A program made the position numbers and the translations under genes. A stretch of DNA of 64,000 nucleotides from Acidimicrobiaceae bacterium (GTDB lineage Bacteria; Actinomycetota; Acidimicrobiia; Acidimicrobiales; RAAP-2): positions 194,244-258,243 of the forward strand of contig PKXJ01000018.1 of the NCBI GenBank assembly GCA_003132305.1, in the 5' to 3' direction. The notes beneath the pieces are model-generated. The model was not told the DNA's origin, searched no databases, and saw only the letters and a list, made by a program, of their open reading frames with translations. This document shows positions 15,386 to 24,285 of this stretch, piece after piece. Every line of letters begins with the position of its first letter. Position 1 is the first letter of the stretch.

Positions 15386-16594
15386 TCACTCATCGTCTCC
15401 CCAGAGTGCATCATTCATCGCATCAGCTGCCACTTGCCTATCCGGCGCCAAGATGTGTCCATATACGTCAGCGGTCATACGAATGGACGCGTGCCCAAGC
15501 ACTTCGCTTACGACGTGCAACTTGACCCCGCTGGCGAGCATGAGGCTCGCCGCGGAATGCCTGAGTTCGTGCGGATGCCAGTGCTCTAGTCCCGCCCGCT
15601 TGCATATCGCCGCGAAGTCCCGATTGAGATTTCTGGGGTCGATGGGAGTGCCAATGCTCGTAGTGAAGATGAACCCCGTCTCGATCCAAGGTTCGTCAAT
15701 CACGTGGCGCTCCTCCTCCTGGCGCTTTCGATGTTCCGTCAGCAGCAACACCATTCGTCGGGGAAGATTCACGGATCGCCGGCTCCGAGAGGTCTTGGTG
15801 TCAGCAGTGATGAGCGTGCCGCCCTCTCTCCGCAACTGGCGTCGCACCGAGATGATGCTTCCGGTCTCGTTATAATCCCGCCACTGAAGACCCAGGGCTT
15901 CACCTCGCCGCAGTCCAGTAGAGAGCATTAACGAGTACAACGCTTGGTTACGATGACCCTCGAGCTCGGCAAGCAACATGTGCGCCTGTTCGTAGGTCAA
16001 AGTCCTTCCTTCCTTGCGCTGACCTTTCGGAGCGCGTGAGAGACGAGCGACGTTCCTAGTCACACTTTCCCAACGGATACCTTGATCGATGGCCTGGCCG
16101 AGAACGGAGCGAATGCGACGCACCGTGGAGACCGACAGGCCGCTATCGAGCTTCACCGAGAGCAACCGATCGATATCGGCGGTCGTGAGACTGACCAACT
16201 TCTTACTTCCCAGAGCCGGAACGATGTGGTGGTCTGCGATGGCCTTGTAGTTACGCGTCGCACTGGGCGCTACCTGGTGTCGCAGCACGTCGTCGTACCA
16301 TCGACATAGGAGTTGCGCCACCGTGAGGGTCGTGTCGGGCGCCGGAAGGCCGTCATCGAGTTGACGCTGCAGCTTCTTCATTTTCCTGACGACTTCTGCC
16401 CGGGTCTTTGCCGAGACCGTCTTACGAACCGGTCGACCAGCGGCGTCACGACCAATGGTTTGAGCGCCAAGCCATCGGGCATCGGCCGATCGCTGGTAGA
16501 TCGAACCTTCCCCGTTTCCTCTACAGCCCGCCATTGAGTCTCGCTTTCGCGTTGCTGGCACCGTTGCTGACAACGGTCGCTTTGGGCGGAACAT
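15386..16594 (-). CDS. Tyrosine recombinase, island integrase
   Basis: Site-specific integrase of 402 residues that should recombine the tRNA-Val att sites. It has an N-terminal arm-binding part (GEGSIYQRSADARWLGAQT), a SAM-like core-binding domain (TVAQLLCRWYDDVLRH onwards) and a catalytic domain with R in STGLRRGEALGLQWRDY (near 226), HPHELRHSAA (near 341) and the tyrosine in TADVYGHIL (near 378). All catalytic residues are present. The start may instead be the methionine at 16534 (MAGCRGNGEGSI). The att core lies 45 bases upstream of the first possible start. A duplicate of the first 66 codons is found at 2722-2928. Confidence 0.95.
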   Translation of the reverse strand: MFRPKRPLSATVPATRKRDSMAGCRGNGEGSIYQRSADARWLGAQTIGRDAAGRPVRKTVSAKTRAEVVRKMKKLQRQLDDGLPAPDTTLTVAQLLCRWYDDVLRHQVAPSATRNYKAIADHHIVPALGSKKLVSLTTADIDRLLSVKLDSGLSVSTVRRIRSVLGQAIDQGIRWESVTRNVARLSRAPKGQRKEGRTLTYEQAHMLLAELEGHRNQALYSLMLSTGLRRGEALGLQWRDYNETGSIISVRRQLRREGGTLITADTKTSRSRRSVNLPRRMVLLLTEHRKRQEEERHVIDEPWIETGFIFTTSIGTPIDPRNLNRDFAAICKRAGLEHWHPHELRHSAASLMLASGVKLHVVSEVLGHASIRMTADVYGHILAPDRQVAADAMNDALWGDDE

Positions 16595-16715
16595 TGGTTG
16601 AAGATTCTCTAGAGAGAACGCCTCTAGCCAGGTTGATTTTGGTGGGCCGTACAGTGGTGGGCGTTAGCGGACGGCTTTCAAACCTTTCCGGGTCCCTCGA
16701 TGAACTCATGAAAGA
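16397..16715. repeat. Long direct repeat, copy 2 (intact int start plus att region)
   Basis: Partner of 2731-3049 at offset 13666. This copy belongs to the complete integrase. The two copies enclose 13.7 kb including most of the island cargo, so recombination between them could excise it. Confidence 0.92.
16639..16654. repeat. Attachment-site core copy beside the integrase
   Basis: TTGGTGGGCCGTACAG, identical to the tRNA-Val 3' end and to the copy at 2973. Its place directly upstream of int is the usual attP-like arrangement. Confidence 0.87.
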
Positions 16716-16896
16716 GTCCTGAGGTCCTATCCTCCTCTCGGGAACGGTCCTCAAGTTGCGCACCGGGTTACCACGTTCCAACATTGCCGGGACGCTGAAT
16801 AATCTGACGAATATCCGTCTCACTCCTGAGAGCCCAATTTCTCGTTGGGGTGCCTTGCGCCAAAGCGATCCGCAACCAGTTCCCCATCCCCCACCA

Positions 16897-16917
16897 TGTA
16901 GCACATACTGTGCTACA
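16897..16917. promoter_or_regulatory. Inverted-repeat operator of the second toxin-antitoxin pair
   Basis: TGTAGCACA and TGTGCTACA form perfect 9-bp arms around TAC, ending 8 bases before the antitoxin ATG. The GTAGCAC half-site is shared with the operator at 3245-3261. Confidence 0.75.
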
Positions 16918-16925
16918 CCTATTGG

Positions 16926-17204
16926 ATGACCCGAATCGGAATCCGAGAACTGCGGCAGCACGCTAGCCGCTACCTGGAGAGGGTGAAGGCCGGTGAAGTG
17001 GTCGAGGTTACTGAACGAGGGAAACTCATCGCTCTTCTCGTGTCCCCTACCCCAACGGCCACCGAACGAGATCGCCTCATCTCAGCTGGTCGACTTGCGC
17101 CAGCGAAAACATCATTCCAACTGCCGGAACGCCGTCATTTGGCTGGTAGTGAGCGGACGGCATCGGAAGTCCTCACCGAACTGCGCGAGGACCGACTCAC
17201 GTGA
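16926..17204 (+). CDS. Phd/YefM-type antitoxin (pair 2)
   Basis: Antitoxin of 92 residues with the classic VapB/Phd N-terminus: MTRIGIRELRQHASRYLERV then KAGEVVEVTERGKLIALLVSP. The C-terminal tail (ASEVLTELREDRLT) would bind the toxin. The stop overlaps the GTG of the PIN toxin gene by 4 bases. It lies between the att copy next to int (16639) and tRNA-Val (17708), so this pair occupies the tRNA-proximal end of the island. Confidence 0.9.
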   Translation: MTRIGIRELRQHASRYLERVKAGEVVEVTERGKLIALLVSPTPTATERDRLISAGRLAPAKTSFQLPERRHLAGSERTASEVLTELREDRLT

Positions 17205-17593
17205 TCTACCTCGATACTTCGGCGCTCTTGAAACTTGTGTTCGAAGAGGACGAAAGTTCGGCATTGGCCGAGTGGATAGCCGAGAGGGTCGAGACGCCCA
17301 AGATCAGCAGCGACGTGTCAATAACCGAACTGCTTCGAACATGCCGGCGAATCGATGAAGCCGCGGTGGGCACCGCCAATCTCCTTCTCAGTGGCATCGA
17401 CTTGCTTCCCGTGGACCGTTCCGTCATTGAGCAGGCCACAACCGTCACTCCGAACGAGTTGCGGAGCCTGGACGCTATCCATCTAGCGAGTGCGTTGTCG
17501 GTCAAGGCCCACTTAATTGCATTTGTCGCCTACGACAGTCGACTGTGTTCAGCCGCACTTCAGGCAGGCATGATGGTCGAATCGCCCCGATAA
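17201..17593 (+). CDS. vapC: VapC-type PIN-domain toxin (pair 2)
   Basis: PIN ribonuclease of 130 residues. Active-site acids: D5 in YLDTSALLKLV, E in DVSITELLRTCR, D in RSLDAIHLASALS and D in FVAYDSRLC. Start GTG at 17201 overlaps the antitoxin stop, so production is coupled. Length and motif spacing are normal, so it should be active when the antitoxin is lost. It lies about 115 bases from the tRNA-Val gene used for integration. Confidence 0.92.
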   Translation: MIYLDTSALLKLVFEEDESSALAEWIAERVETPKISSDVSITELLRTCRRIDEAAVGTANLLLSGIDLLPVDRSVIEQATTVTPNELRSLDAIHLASALSVKAHLIAFVAYDSRLCSAALQAGMMVESPR

Positions 17594-17706
17594 ACCTCTA
17601 ACGAACACTTAGTTCACCGCCGTTGCATGGTTGCTTACACAACGGTCGCGGAGTGCCAACGACTAGACGAGAGAGTTTGTAAAGCATTGCAATCGCAAGG
17701 TTTTAA

Positions 17707-17722
17707 TTGGTGGGCCGTACAG
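17707..17722. repeat. Attachment-site core within tRNA-Val
   Basis: TTGGTGGGCCGTACAG: the last part of the T-stem, the acceptor strand and the CCA of tRNA-Val on the plus strand. It matches 16639-16654 and 2973-2988 exactly and is the likely original attB. Confidence 0.85.
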
Positions 17723-17784
17723 GACTTGAACCTGTGACCCCTTGCGTGTCATGCAAGTGCGCTACCAGACTGCGCCAACGGCCC
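17708..17784 (-). tRNA. tRNA-Val (anticodon GAC)
   Basis: 77 nt with encoded CCA. Acceptor stem GGGCCGT/ACGGCCC pairs fully; D-stem GCGC/GCGC; anticodon stem CTTGC/GCAAG around the loop ATGACAC giving GAC; T-arm ACAGG-TTCAAGT-CCTGT. The 3' end serves as the integration target of the island to its left. Confidence 0.95.
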
Positions 17785-17848
17785 CGTGGGAGGCCAGCCT
17801 ACCACCGGCTTCAATCGCGACAAGTCCCGACGTGAAGAAGTACTCGAT

Positions 17849-18502
17849 CTAAAGCGTCACAAAAAACTCATCGCCATCGGTTGGCAGAGAGAGCGACGCT
17901 TGACCGGCGTTGTTGTGCATCACCTGCTCCATGAAAACCTCCACCGACGCGCGCGCGTCGCCGAGTGCGTCGTGACCGCCTTGTTTCACTCCGTAGTGAT
18001 CGCACAAGTACGGGAGTCCTCGTCGAGGTCGGAGATCACGACTCGGTTCAATGGCGAGGTCGTGCTCGACGACGTCGATTATGCGCAGCAGCGATATGTC
18101 AAAGTACGCGTCGTCGAGCGCTCTCCCGAGGATGGACACTGCGCTTCGCCGCAACATCTCCAGATCAAATCTCCCGACGTTGGAGCCCACGACGTACGCC
18201 CCACGTTTGGAGAAATCGTGCAGGATCTTGATGGCCCGAGTCAATCCCGCTTCCACGTTGTACACCGCTGCGCTTTCGCGTTTCTCCTCCAGGTCCCGCA
18301 TCGAGAGACCGTGCACTCGCTGCGCGCCCGGACTTATGGGACGATCAGGAATGACGAAGTAGTGCTCGGACCACAGGGGAACCCCGAATCGATAGGCACA
18401 GAATCCGTATGAAATTGCGCGTTCACTCAACACGCTGAGTCCCGTGGTCTCGGTGTCAAAGCCAAGAATCAGCTCGGGCACCTGGAGATATTTCTTCGCC
18501 AC
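17849..18502 (-). CDS. DEDDh 3'-5' exonuclease (DnaQ/epsilon-like)
   Basis: Exonuclease of 217 residues related to the proofreading subunit of DNA polymerase III and to exonuclease X-type proteins. The three motifs are clear: GFDTETTGLSV (Exo I, DxE), VGSNVGRFDLEML (Exo II) and GHDALGDARASVEV (Exo III, HxxxxD). It has no fused polymerase or UvrC domain. The function is probably removal of nucleotides during repair or replication. It is encoded just beyond tRNA-Val, probably the first host gene outside the island. Confidence 0.9.
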   Translation of the reverse strand: MAKKYLQVPELILGFDTETTGLSVLSERAISYGFCAYRFGVPLWSEHYFVIPDRPISPGAQRVHGLSMRDLEEKRESAAVYNVEAGLTRAIKILHDFSKRGAYVVGSNVGRFDLEMLRRSAVSILGRALDDAYFDISLLRIIDVVEHDLAIEPSRDLRPRRGLPYLCDHYGVKQGGHDALGDARASVEVFMEQVMHNNAGQASLSLPTDGDEFFVTL

Positions 18503-18634
18503 CCCTCTACTCTTTCAGCCTCTTGTGACAGATGCCAACTGCGTCGATCGGCGAAACCACTGCACCATTCCAGACGGTAGACCAATTGCGTCTAGCACCC
18601 TGAGAACTAGCTCGACGGATCAGTCCCTGGCGAC

Positions 18635-18796
18635 TCATGGCGACAGCCGCGGAGACTTGTCTTTAGTCGTGGCGTCGAGTCCTCGGCGCGCCGAAATGAT
18701 GCCGTCGATGATTCCTAAGTCAAGGGCCCCTTCGGGCGTCACGAAGAGGTCGAGAGATACCCACTCGCTCAGTTCGCTCTCCCGCCACGACCAATC
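18635..18796 (-). pseudogene. Possible C-terminal remnant of a ClpP/crotonase-fold protein
   Basis: On the minus strand a frame reads SEWVSLDLFVTPEGALDLGI and then IDGIISARRGLD before a TGA at 18635. The pattern (F/W)xTxEEAxxxGLIDxII is that of the C-terminus of ClpP-like proteases. Nothing upstream restores the rest of such a protein, because the phosphatase gene begins on the other strand. The match is short, so the identification is tentative. Confidence 0.3.
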
Positions 18797-18815
18797 TCGT
18801 GTTTATAGTTTCAGT

Positions 18816-19565
18816 GTGACGAATGTTCCAGTGCCTTCTCCGCGAACTCTCTACGTGGAGGGCCTGGTGAACGCACGTGACTTGGGCGGCCTTCGTCGGG
18901 TCGATGGCACCACCACGCCACGAGGTGTCTTTTATCGTTCTGAGAACGTTGACGGAGTAACGCCGGCGGGCTGGGAGCAGATCTATCAAACTGGCATCAG
19001 AACGATCGTCGACCTTCGCGAGCCCAGTGAGCGCGCGAGTGATCGAAACGAACGACCGAGTTGGATTCACACCGAGACGGTTGAACTCAACGGGTTCGCG
19101 AACGACGAGTTTTGGCGTGACTATCTGCCGAACGGTCTTGCGAGAACGGCCCTTTATTTCCTTCCCCATCTCGAAGCCATGCCGAAGCGAGCAGTTTCCG
19201 CGCTCTCGGCGATCGTCTCAGCACCGCCGGGCGGCGTTCTCTTTCACTGCCTTCGAGGTAGGGACCGAACGGGAATGATCTCACTGCTGTTGTTGTCGGC
19301 AGTGAACACTGATCCGGAGGAGATTGTGGATGACTACCTCGAAACGGTCCGTCGCGGCGACTGGCGCGCGGCTTGGTCCTACGAGAACAACGAGGAGGCG
19401 GCCCTCGAGGCATTCTGCCAGTCGTTAGGAACCAGCACCGAGAACGCCTTTCGGGCGGCTCTAACAGCGCTTGATCTACGTGGAGTGCTGTCCGCAGCGG
19501 ACGTTAGTCCTAAGGTTGAAGAGGCCCTTAGGAGTTGGCGTGGAAGCATCCAGCCTCACTACTGA
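18816..19565 (+). CDS. Tyrosine-protein phosphatase (PtpB-like dual-specificity type)
   Basis: Soluble phosphatase of 249 residues. The signature loop HCLRGRDRTGM (HCxxGxDRTG) supplies the nucleophilic cysteine. The N-terminus EGLVNARDLGGLRR and FYRSENVDG are typical of the PtpB/LipA-type family acting on phosphotyrosine or phosphoinositides. The true start is probably GTG at 18816, directly before TNVPVPSPRTLYVEG; the longer open frame from 18444 is unrelated in composition. It could dephosphorylate the polysaccharide tyrosine kinase encoded at 33027, but this is only a guess from proximity. A divergent N-terminal fragment of a paralogue lies at 54508. Confidence 0.88.
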   Translation: MTNVPVPSPRTLYVEGLVNARDLGGLRRVDGTTTPRGVFYRSENVDGVTPAGWEQIYQTGIRTIVDLREPSERASDRNERPSWIHTETVELNGFANDEFWRDYLPNGLARTALYFLPHLEAMPKRAVSALSAIVSAPPGGVLFHCLRGRDRTGMISLLLLSAVNTDPEEIVDDYLETVRRGDWRAAWSYENNEEAALEAFCQSLGTSTENAFRAALTALDLRGVLSAADVSPKVEEALRSWRGSIQPHY

Positions 19566-19726
19566 AGCCACTCGAAGCCTTCAACAAAGTCCACCGGAGC
19601 GAACCTGAGAAACCAGCAGTCAAATGTTCCGTCGCCTTTGATGCCTAAGCACGAGCATCAGAAACGCCGCCGCAATAGACCGCTCCTTCGAATTGACCCA
19701 GTGCTGAGGCTAACGCAAGAGATTGA

Positions 19727-20104
19727 TTACCTGGATATGTAGTCCAACTTGCACGAAGTGCTATCGGGATTCTTAATCGTGAATGTGTACTTTCCCGTTT
19801 TCGAACCGAATGGAATCGATATCATGACGATGAGCTCGTTGCCATGGTCGTGAGTGACGACGAACCTCGTTCCCTTTTCGTTACTGGTAATTGACGGCTG
19901 GCCGTGAAAGCCAGAACCAAAGATATCTATCTCTTCGGTGAAGCCCCCTTTGCCGAAATGATGGACATAACCACAGTGAAGGCCATGCTTAAAGGGCGGC
20001 GGTGGGTACTTTGTCGCGCCAGCCGGCGTGATGCCAACGCCGATCGTCGTCGCGAATAACAAGGCCAAGACACCTGGAATAGCAAGAATCCTTCGACCGG
20101 TCAC
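19727..20104 (-). CDS. Small secreted protein of unknown function
   Basis: Exported protein of 125 residues. GTG at 20104 is chosen because AAGGAGG lies 5 bases upstream; the product then begins with TGRRILAIPGVLALLFATT and a typical AGA-like cleavage site. The mature part has two cysteines (HCGYVHH and TSCKLDY) and beta-strand character (FVVTHDHGNELIVMISIPFG). No family was recognised. It is encoded downstream of the DUF4012 gene on the same strand, with about 100 bases between. Confidence 0.65.
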   Translation of the reverse strand: MTGRRILAIPGVLALLFATTIGVGITPAGATKYPPPPFKHGLHCGYVHHFGKGGFTEEIDIFGSGFHGQPSITSNEKGTRFVVTHDHGNELIVMISIPFGSKTGKYTFTIKNPDSTSCKLDYISR

Positions 20105-20205
20105 GTAAGCCTCCTTCATCATTGGCCAATATAGACCAATAGGAACTTGATTGAACGGTACCACGCGGCGAGTAGGTCCGTCTAGCAACGTAAATTTTTT
20201 CTACG

Positions 20206-22017
20206 TTACGGTACAGCGACGAGTGAATACGTCAAGGTTGTGGGTCGAAGTAGTGAAAATGAGCCCGTGGGCCCCGAAACAGCCCATCCGACGCCGTGGA
20301 CTGTGACTGAAACCGTCGCTGGATTGAGCGTCGGCTGGGGCACCAGATGCAGAACGAACTTACCCCCAACCACCGCGAGCGGCAGGTAGGTCGAGAACGG
20401 CGTCGACGTCGAGTGTTGGGCGAAAACGTCCGTCGAAAATCCGTTCAACACGAGGCCCGACTCCGACTTGCCGCCGATGACCTTTGAGCCCGCTGGCGAC
20501 CACAGACAGATATTGGACACGTACTCCCCCGGTACGTGGGAGTTGATGTTGTCCGGGCCCAGCTGGTACGAAGGGGCTTGACCGGCGGGCGCGGCGTTGT
20601 GCACGGTAACGGTGGTCGCGACCCAGGCGTCACCACTAGGTAGGACCGTCACGTTGAAGGATTCGTGCACCGAGACGAAGTAATCCAACTTCGCCGCGAC
20701 CGCGCTCTCGACGGCAACGTGAAAGGTCCGCTTGGGCAACACCGTGTCAACCCTTCCCGACGCACCGAGCTGGACAATGGCTCTTTCGACGGAAGGATCC
20801 GCGCTCCACAGCAGCAGGTGGCGTCCGGGGATCTCTCCAGTAAGTGCGCGCAGATACGACACCTGATCGTGACGAGCGGAACGAAGTCGTTGCAGGAGTG
20901 CCGTCGCAATAGCGTTCAGCTCAGTTTTTCGCGGAACCTGAGTGCCGACTGGGTACTGCGCGTAGAGATCGTGCAGCACGACCGTTGAGAAGTTGGCCGA
21001 GGTGAGTTGCTCGGGAATACCCGGAATCGTCAGCGGACCGGTCACGCCCACGAGCGCGGCCATCGTCGGGACGTCGAGGGCAATGACCGCATTCACCGTA
21101 ATCCCAGTCGCCTTCTTGAACATTGCGGCGGCGGTTGCTCCCGTCCACGAGAAGTCCGCCGTGCCGTTCACGGACTGAAAGATTTCGTTCGCCCCCCAAC
21201 CGTAAAAAAATGCCTTCGTGCCGGGACTCGCTGGGACGTTCACCGGTGAAGTGAGATTGATGTCACTCACCGGACCGGAGCGAAGGACCGTGAACGATGC
21301 GTCGCGCGTGCGCACGAGACTGTAGGAGAGGATGGTTCCCTGATCGCGCATTTCTGCATTGTTCTCGGGCAGCAAGAGAATCGTCGAGGGCCCTCCAATG
21401 CCAAGAATCTCCCTTCCTACACTGAGGCCACTACTCACGTTTTTCAACTCAATCACCGCGTGCGTGACTTTCTTGTCAAACATTGCTCGTTCGCGACCAA
21501 CCGGCCCGAAGAGGCTCCCGACGTGCCGATTGAGCGATGTGATTTTCGACGTCGCGAGAGCCACCTCTCGCTGCAGTGCAGTGAGACTGACGCTCGAGAT
21601 GTCGCCCCTGGTGTCGCTCGTTTGAAACGTGTCGAGCGCATGGAAAATGTCCAGTCCACTCGATGCGGCGGTGGACGCGTCGGTGAACAATTTCTGCGCC
21701 CCCTTAATCTCGTCACCGAAATAAGGGATCCATTGCACTGCGCCCAGCACCACGGTGGACGTCAGCGAGCTGCTCGCCTCTTGGCTCTCACTTAGTGCCG
21801 TCTCGAGGTGCGCCTCGAGATTGGCTCGCCCGCGTGTGGTCGAAGCACTCGAGAGGTTGCGCTGGACGTACTGAAACTCAGTAAGCGCGCGTAACGCGTG
21901 AGAGCGAGCGGTCAGCGCCGAATAAGCGGCCAGGCCCGCCAGGATCAAGAGAACGGCGAGAACGCCCACAACCCATCGCCACCTAATACGGTGAAGTAAA
22001 GAATCGTATCGTTTCAC
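20206..22017 (-). CDS. DUF4012 domain protein, envelope-anchored
   Basis: Large protein of 603 residues with one N-terminal membrane helix (WRWVVGVLAVLLILAGLAAY), a coiled-coil-like region to about residue 190, then the DUF4012 domain, recognised by TILLLPENNAEMRDQGTILS and TKAFFYGWGANEIFQSVNGT. Members are found in actinobacterial and cyanobacterial polysaccharide loci, and a role in glycopolymer attachment or export has been suggested; this is not proven. The location at the edge of the polysaccharide locus fits. The C-terminal 150 residues are beta-rich. Confidence 0.85.
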   Translation of the reverse strand: MKRYDSLLHRIRWRWVVGVLAVLLILAGLAAYSALTARSHALRALTEFQYVQRNLSSASTTRGRANLEAHLETALSESQEASSSLTSTVVLGAVQWIPYFGDEIKGAQKLFTDASTAASSGLDIFHALDTFQTSDTRGDISSVSLTALQREVALATSKITSLNRHVGSLFGPVGRERAMFDKKVTHAVIELKNVSSGLSVGREILGIGGPSTILLLPENNAEMRDQGTILSYSLVRTRDASFTVLRSGPVSDINLTSPVNVPASPGTKAFFYGWGANEIFQSVNGTADFSWTGATAAAMFKKATGITVNAVIALDVPTMAALVGVTGPLTIPGIPEQLTSANFSTVVLHDLYAQYPVGTQVPRKTELNAIATALLQRLRSARHDQVSYLRALTGEIPGRHLLLWSADPSVERAIVQLGASGRVDTVLPKRTFHVAVESAVAAKLDYFVSVHESFNVTVLPSGDAWVATTVTVHNAAPAGQAPSYQLGPDNINSHVPGEYVSNICLWSPAGSKVIGGKSESGLVLNGFSTDVFAQHSTSTPFSTYLPLAVVGGKFVLHLVPQPTLNPATVSVTVHGVGWAVSGPTGSFSLLRPTTLTYSLVAVP

Positions 22018-22093
22018 CGACTCATTTTGCCATGGCTCGACACTCCTGGCTCACTCTTTGCCCCGATATCGAGCAGAGACACTAGGTGATCAA

Positions 22094-23135
22094 TCACACG
22101 GTCGAGGTCTTCACCAGACATGCAACTTCCGCTCGGCAGACAGTGGCCCGGCGGAAGATTTGTTCGGAGGTGCCGTCGATGTACCTCGGTGAGTCCGAGA
22201 AGAGTGGTTGAAGATGCATCGGCTTCCAGGTTGGTCGCGTTTCAATATTGGCAGCTTCCAGCGACTCACGGATCTGGACGGCGTCAATGCCAGCGATTTC
22301 TGGATCAACAGTTATGCAGCTCAACCACAAGTTGGGCGCACCCCGGACGGGAATCGGTGCAAAAGACACACGATGAAACCTCCCTAACGCCGCCTAGTAG
22401 CGGGTTCTGAACCCGGCGCGGCACGCCATTCACTTCTCCAGGATGGCCCGTTGTGCTCGACCGAAGGCAGCCAGAGCGTTTGAGAGCCGGTAGTTATAGC
22501 CAACCTCTGTGTGTTCGTAGAGGGCAGCCCCATCTGACCTGACGGGTTCCGTCTCGGGCCTAAGTGGAAAGTTTTCGGGCACGCGATGCGCTCTCGCCAT
22601 TCGGGTACAGAAACGTACCACCGTTGCTTTGATGTCACAATACTTGTTGTCGTTAAAAGAAACTACGGCGAAGGCGACAAACGAGACGGCTAGGGCGCCA
22701 TCTCGTTACGCCCCTAGAGCCTTAGCGGCATCTTCCACGACGGGGACTCTATATTCCGCAAAGAGTCGAGACAGCCGAGAGTAATCCGCGCACTGCCCAT
22801 ACAGGTTCACCACCGTGGCGGCCATTGGCAATTTTCCGGCCCTGCCCGATCTTTAAGTACCTCACGCACCAAATCTGGCGATAAACACCACGACAAGCGC
22901 TCGCTATCAACAAAGATGGCCCGAGTTCAATCGTACAACGCGGCGTTCGCAGTTGGAACAAAGGAAAGCGACGGTACCAGCACTTCGTCACCCGGTCCGA
23001 TTCCCAGTATCACGAGAGCGAGATAAAGAGCCGCTGTCTCGATGGAAAGCCGAACGGCGAAGGGCATCCGGGTCCAGTGAGATACCTCCTCCTCGAAAGC
23101 GTCAAGATCAGGTCCGATTGGAGCAATCCAATTAG
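22094..23135 (-). pseudogene. DegT/DnrJ/EryC1-type aminotransferase, main part (frameshifted)
   Basis: PLP-dependent sugar aminotransferase broken several ways. Going down the minus strand: NWIAPIGPDLDAFEEEV and GIGPGDEVLVPSLSFVPTAN (N-terminal half), then, in shifted frames, VVNLYGQCADYSRLSRLFAE and VPVVEDAAKALGA (the region before the PLP lysine), SFNDNK, HTEVGYNYRLSNALAAFGRA, and the C-terminal RPTWKPMHLQPLF. At least three frame changes and stops are present. The first 31 residues lie 3.1 kb away at 26283-26375, separated by an IS1595-type element. In an intact state it would make an amino-sugar nucleotide for the polysaccharide. Confidence 0.9.
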
Positions 23136-23188
23136 GGGGATGATATACCTCACACATCCGGAAACGGGTGCATGAGATGACGACTAGA

Positions 23189-24184
23189 TCATGGAAACTG
23201 CCGGGCGAACTCACTCAGCACGAGATGCACGAAGCTCTCCACTCGTTGGAGCGTGGCTACGGCAGCCCTCCCGTCGCCAAAGGCTACGAGAGGTCTCGCG
23301 AAACCTGCTGGATTGATTTCTGGCTCCACAGGCGGGACCAACCGCGCTCGCATCACTTCGAGGTCGAGTTCGAGCGGCTTGCCGATTCCAGTGACCTGCC
23401 AATCGTTGGTCTCGATATTCGGGTCGATAGATTCGGTCGGCGCCGGATAGACAGGGTGATCCATTCTGGTCACCACCATAAAGGTTCCAGGCCGAGTGAT
23501 CCCGATTGCCTTGGCTTGAGCAACCGGGATTCGCGCGATTTGGAGATAGGTCAAGTCCAATTGAGACGGCAGCATGAAAATGGGCCGACCAATACGGTGT
23601 TTATCGTCGTTGGCCAGGTCGCGCAGGAAGGCAAGCTGGTGGACGTAATCGCCATGCCAGGAATCGGCTCGCCCGTTTACTCCGTGGTACGGCTGGAATC
23701 GCTCGATGAAATCCCAGTGAGGTTTGCTGATCTGTCCTCTAGCTCGTCCCTGCTCAGCCCAGAGGTCGGGACTATCGGTTATGGGGAAATAGACCCCCTT
23801 CGGGTCTTTGGGGAATCCAGTCGTAGAGAAATCACAGGCGAGTTGCCACGCGAGTTGATCGAGCGCAGGGTGGAGGTTCTTGGCAACATCAGCGACCACA
23901 TGGGCGAAGTCTTCGGCGAATTGATCGAGGACAGGCAATTCGCTTACGCAAAACAGGTGCTCGCCCGATTGCGCGTCCAAATTTGCTCGGATCACTGCGT
24001 GGTTCGCTGGGAAGGTGAAGGTCTCAGTGATGTTGTGTTCCAGTGCGGCAAGGTGACGACGCGCCCAACCCAATTTACTGGCGGCGGGGGCTAATAACCG
24101 ATGACGGCGCAACTGTTCAATATCGATGAGGTTGGGGGGCGTGCCGCCCGCCATGGATATGTTGACCTGGTTGAAGGCGAACAA
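23189..24184 (-). CDS. Hypothetical passenger protein of the IS1595-type element
   Basis: Protein of 331 residues starting MFAFNQVNISMAGGTPPNLI. A conserved-looking core contains NLHPALDQLAWQLA and HQLAFLRDLANDDKHRIGRP, a pattern found in bacterial hypothetical proteins where the HPxLDQLxW and N/DDKHR segments are invariant. No membrane segment or enzyme motif was recognised. It lies fully inside the inverted repeats, oriented like the transposase. It is probably cargo of the element; function unknown. Confidence 0.7.
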   Translation of the reverse strand: MFAFNQVNISMAGGTPPNLIDIEQLRRHRLLAPAASKLGWARRHLAALEHNITETFTFPANHAVIRANLDAQSGEHLFCVSELPVLDQFAEDFAHVVADVAKNLHPALDQLAWQLACDFSTTGFPKDPKGVYFPITDSPDLWAEQGRARGQISKPHWDFIERFQPYHGVNGRADSWHGDYVHQLAFLRDLANDDKHRIGRPIFMLPSQLDLTYLQIARIPVAQAKAIGITRPGTFMVVTRMDHPVYPAPTESIDPNIETNDWQVTGIGKPLELDLEVMRARLVPPVEPEINPAGFARPLVAFGDGRAAVATLQRVESFVHLVLSEFARQFP

Positions 24185-24285
24185 TTGGTATGGCTCGTTA
24201 CTTATATTCGATCCGTCCTAACCTGGGGACTGGCATACTTCACGCGCCCGCCATCTTGGCAAGGTGATATACGGGGCGGTGCCCG

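Noticed and set aside
18444-18815. Upstream extension of the phosphatase reading frame
   Set aside because: The added 124 residues have no family pattern, and the start of the conserved domain coincides with GTG 18816.
23168-24094. Long plus-strand frame of 308 codons
   Set aside because: It is the antisense shadow of the 331-residue passenger gene; composition is rich in Arg/Gly/Arg-Asp runs without domain pattern, while the minus frame has conserved-looking motifs.
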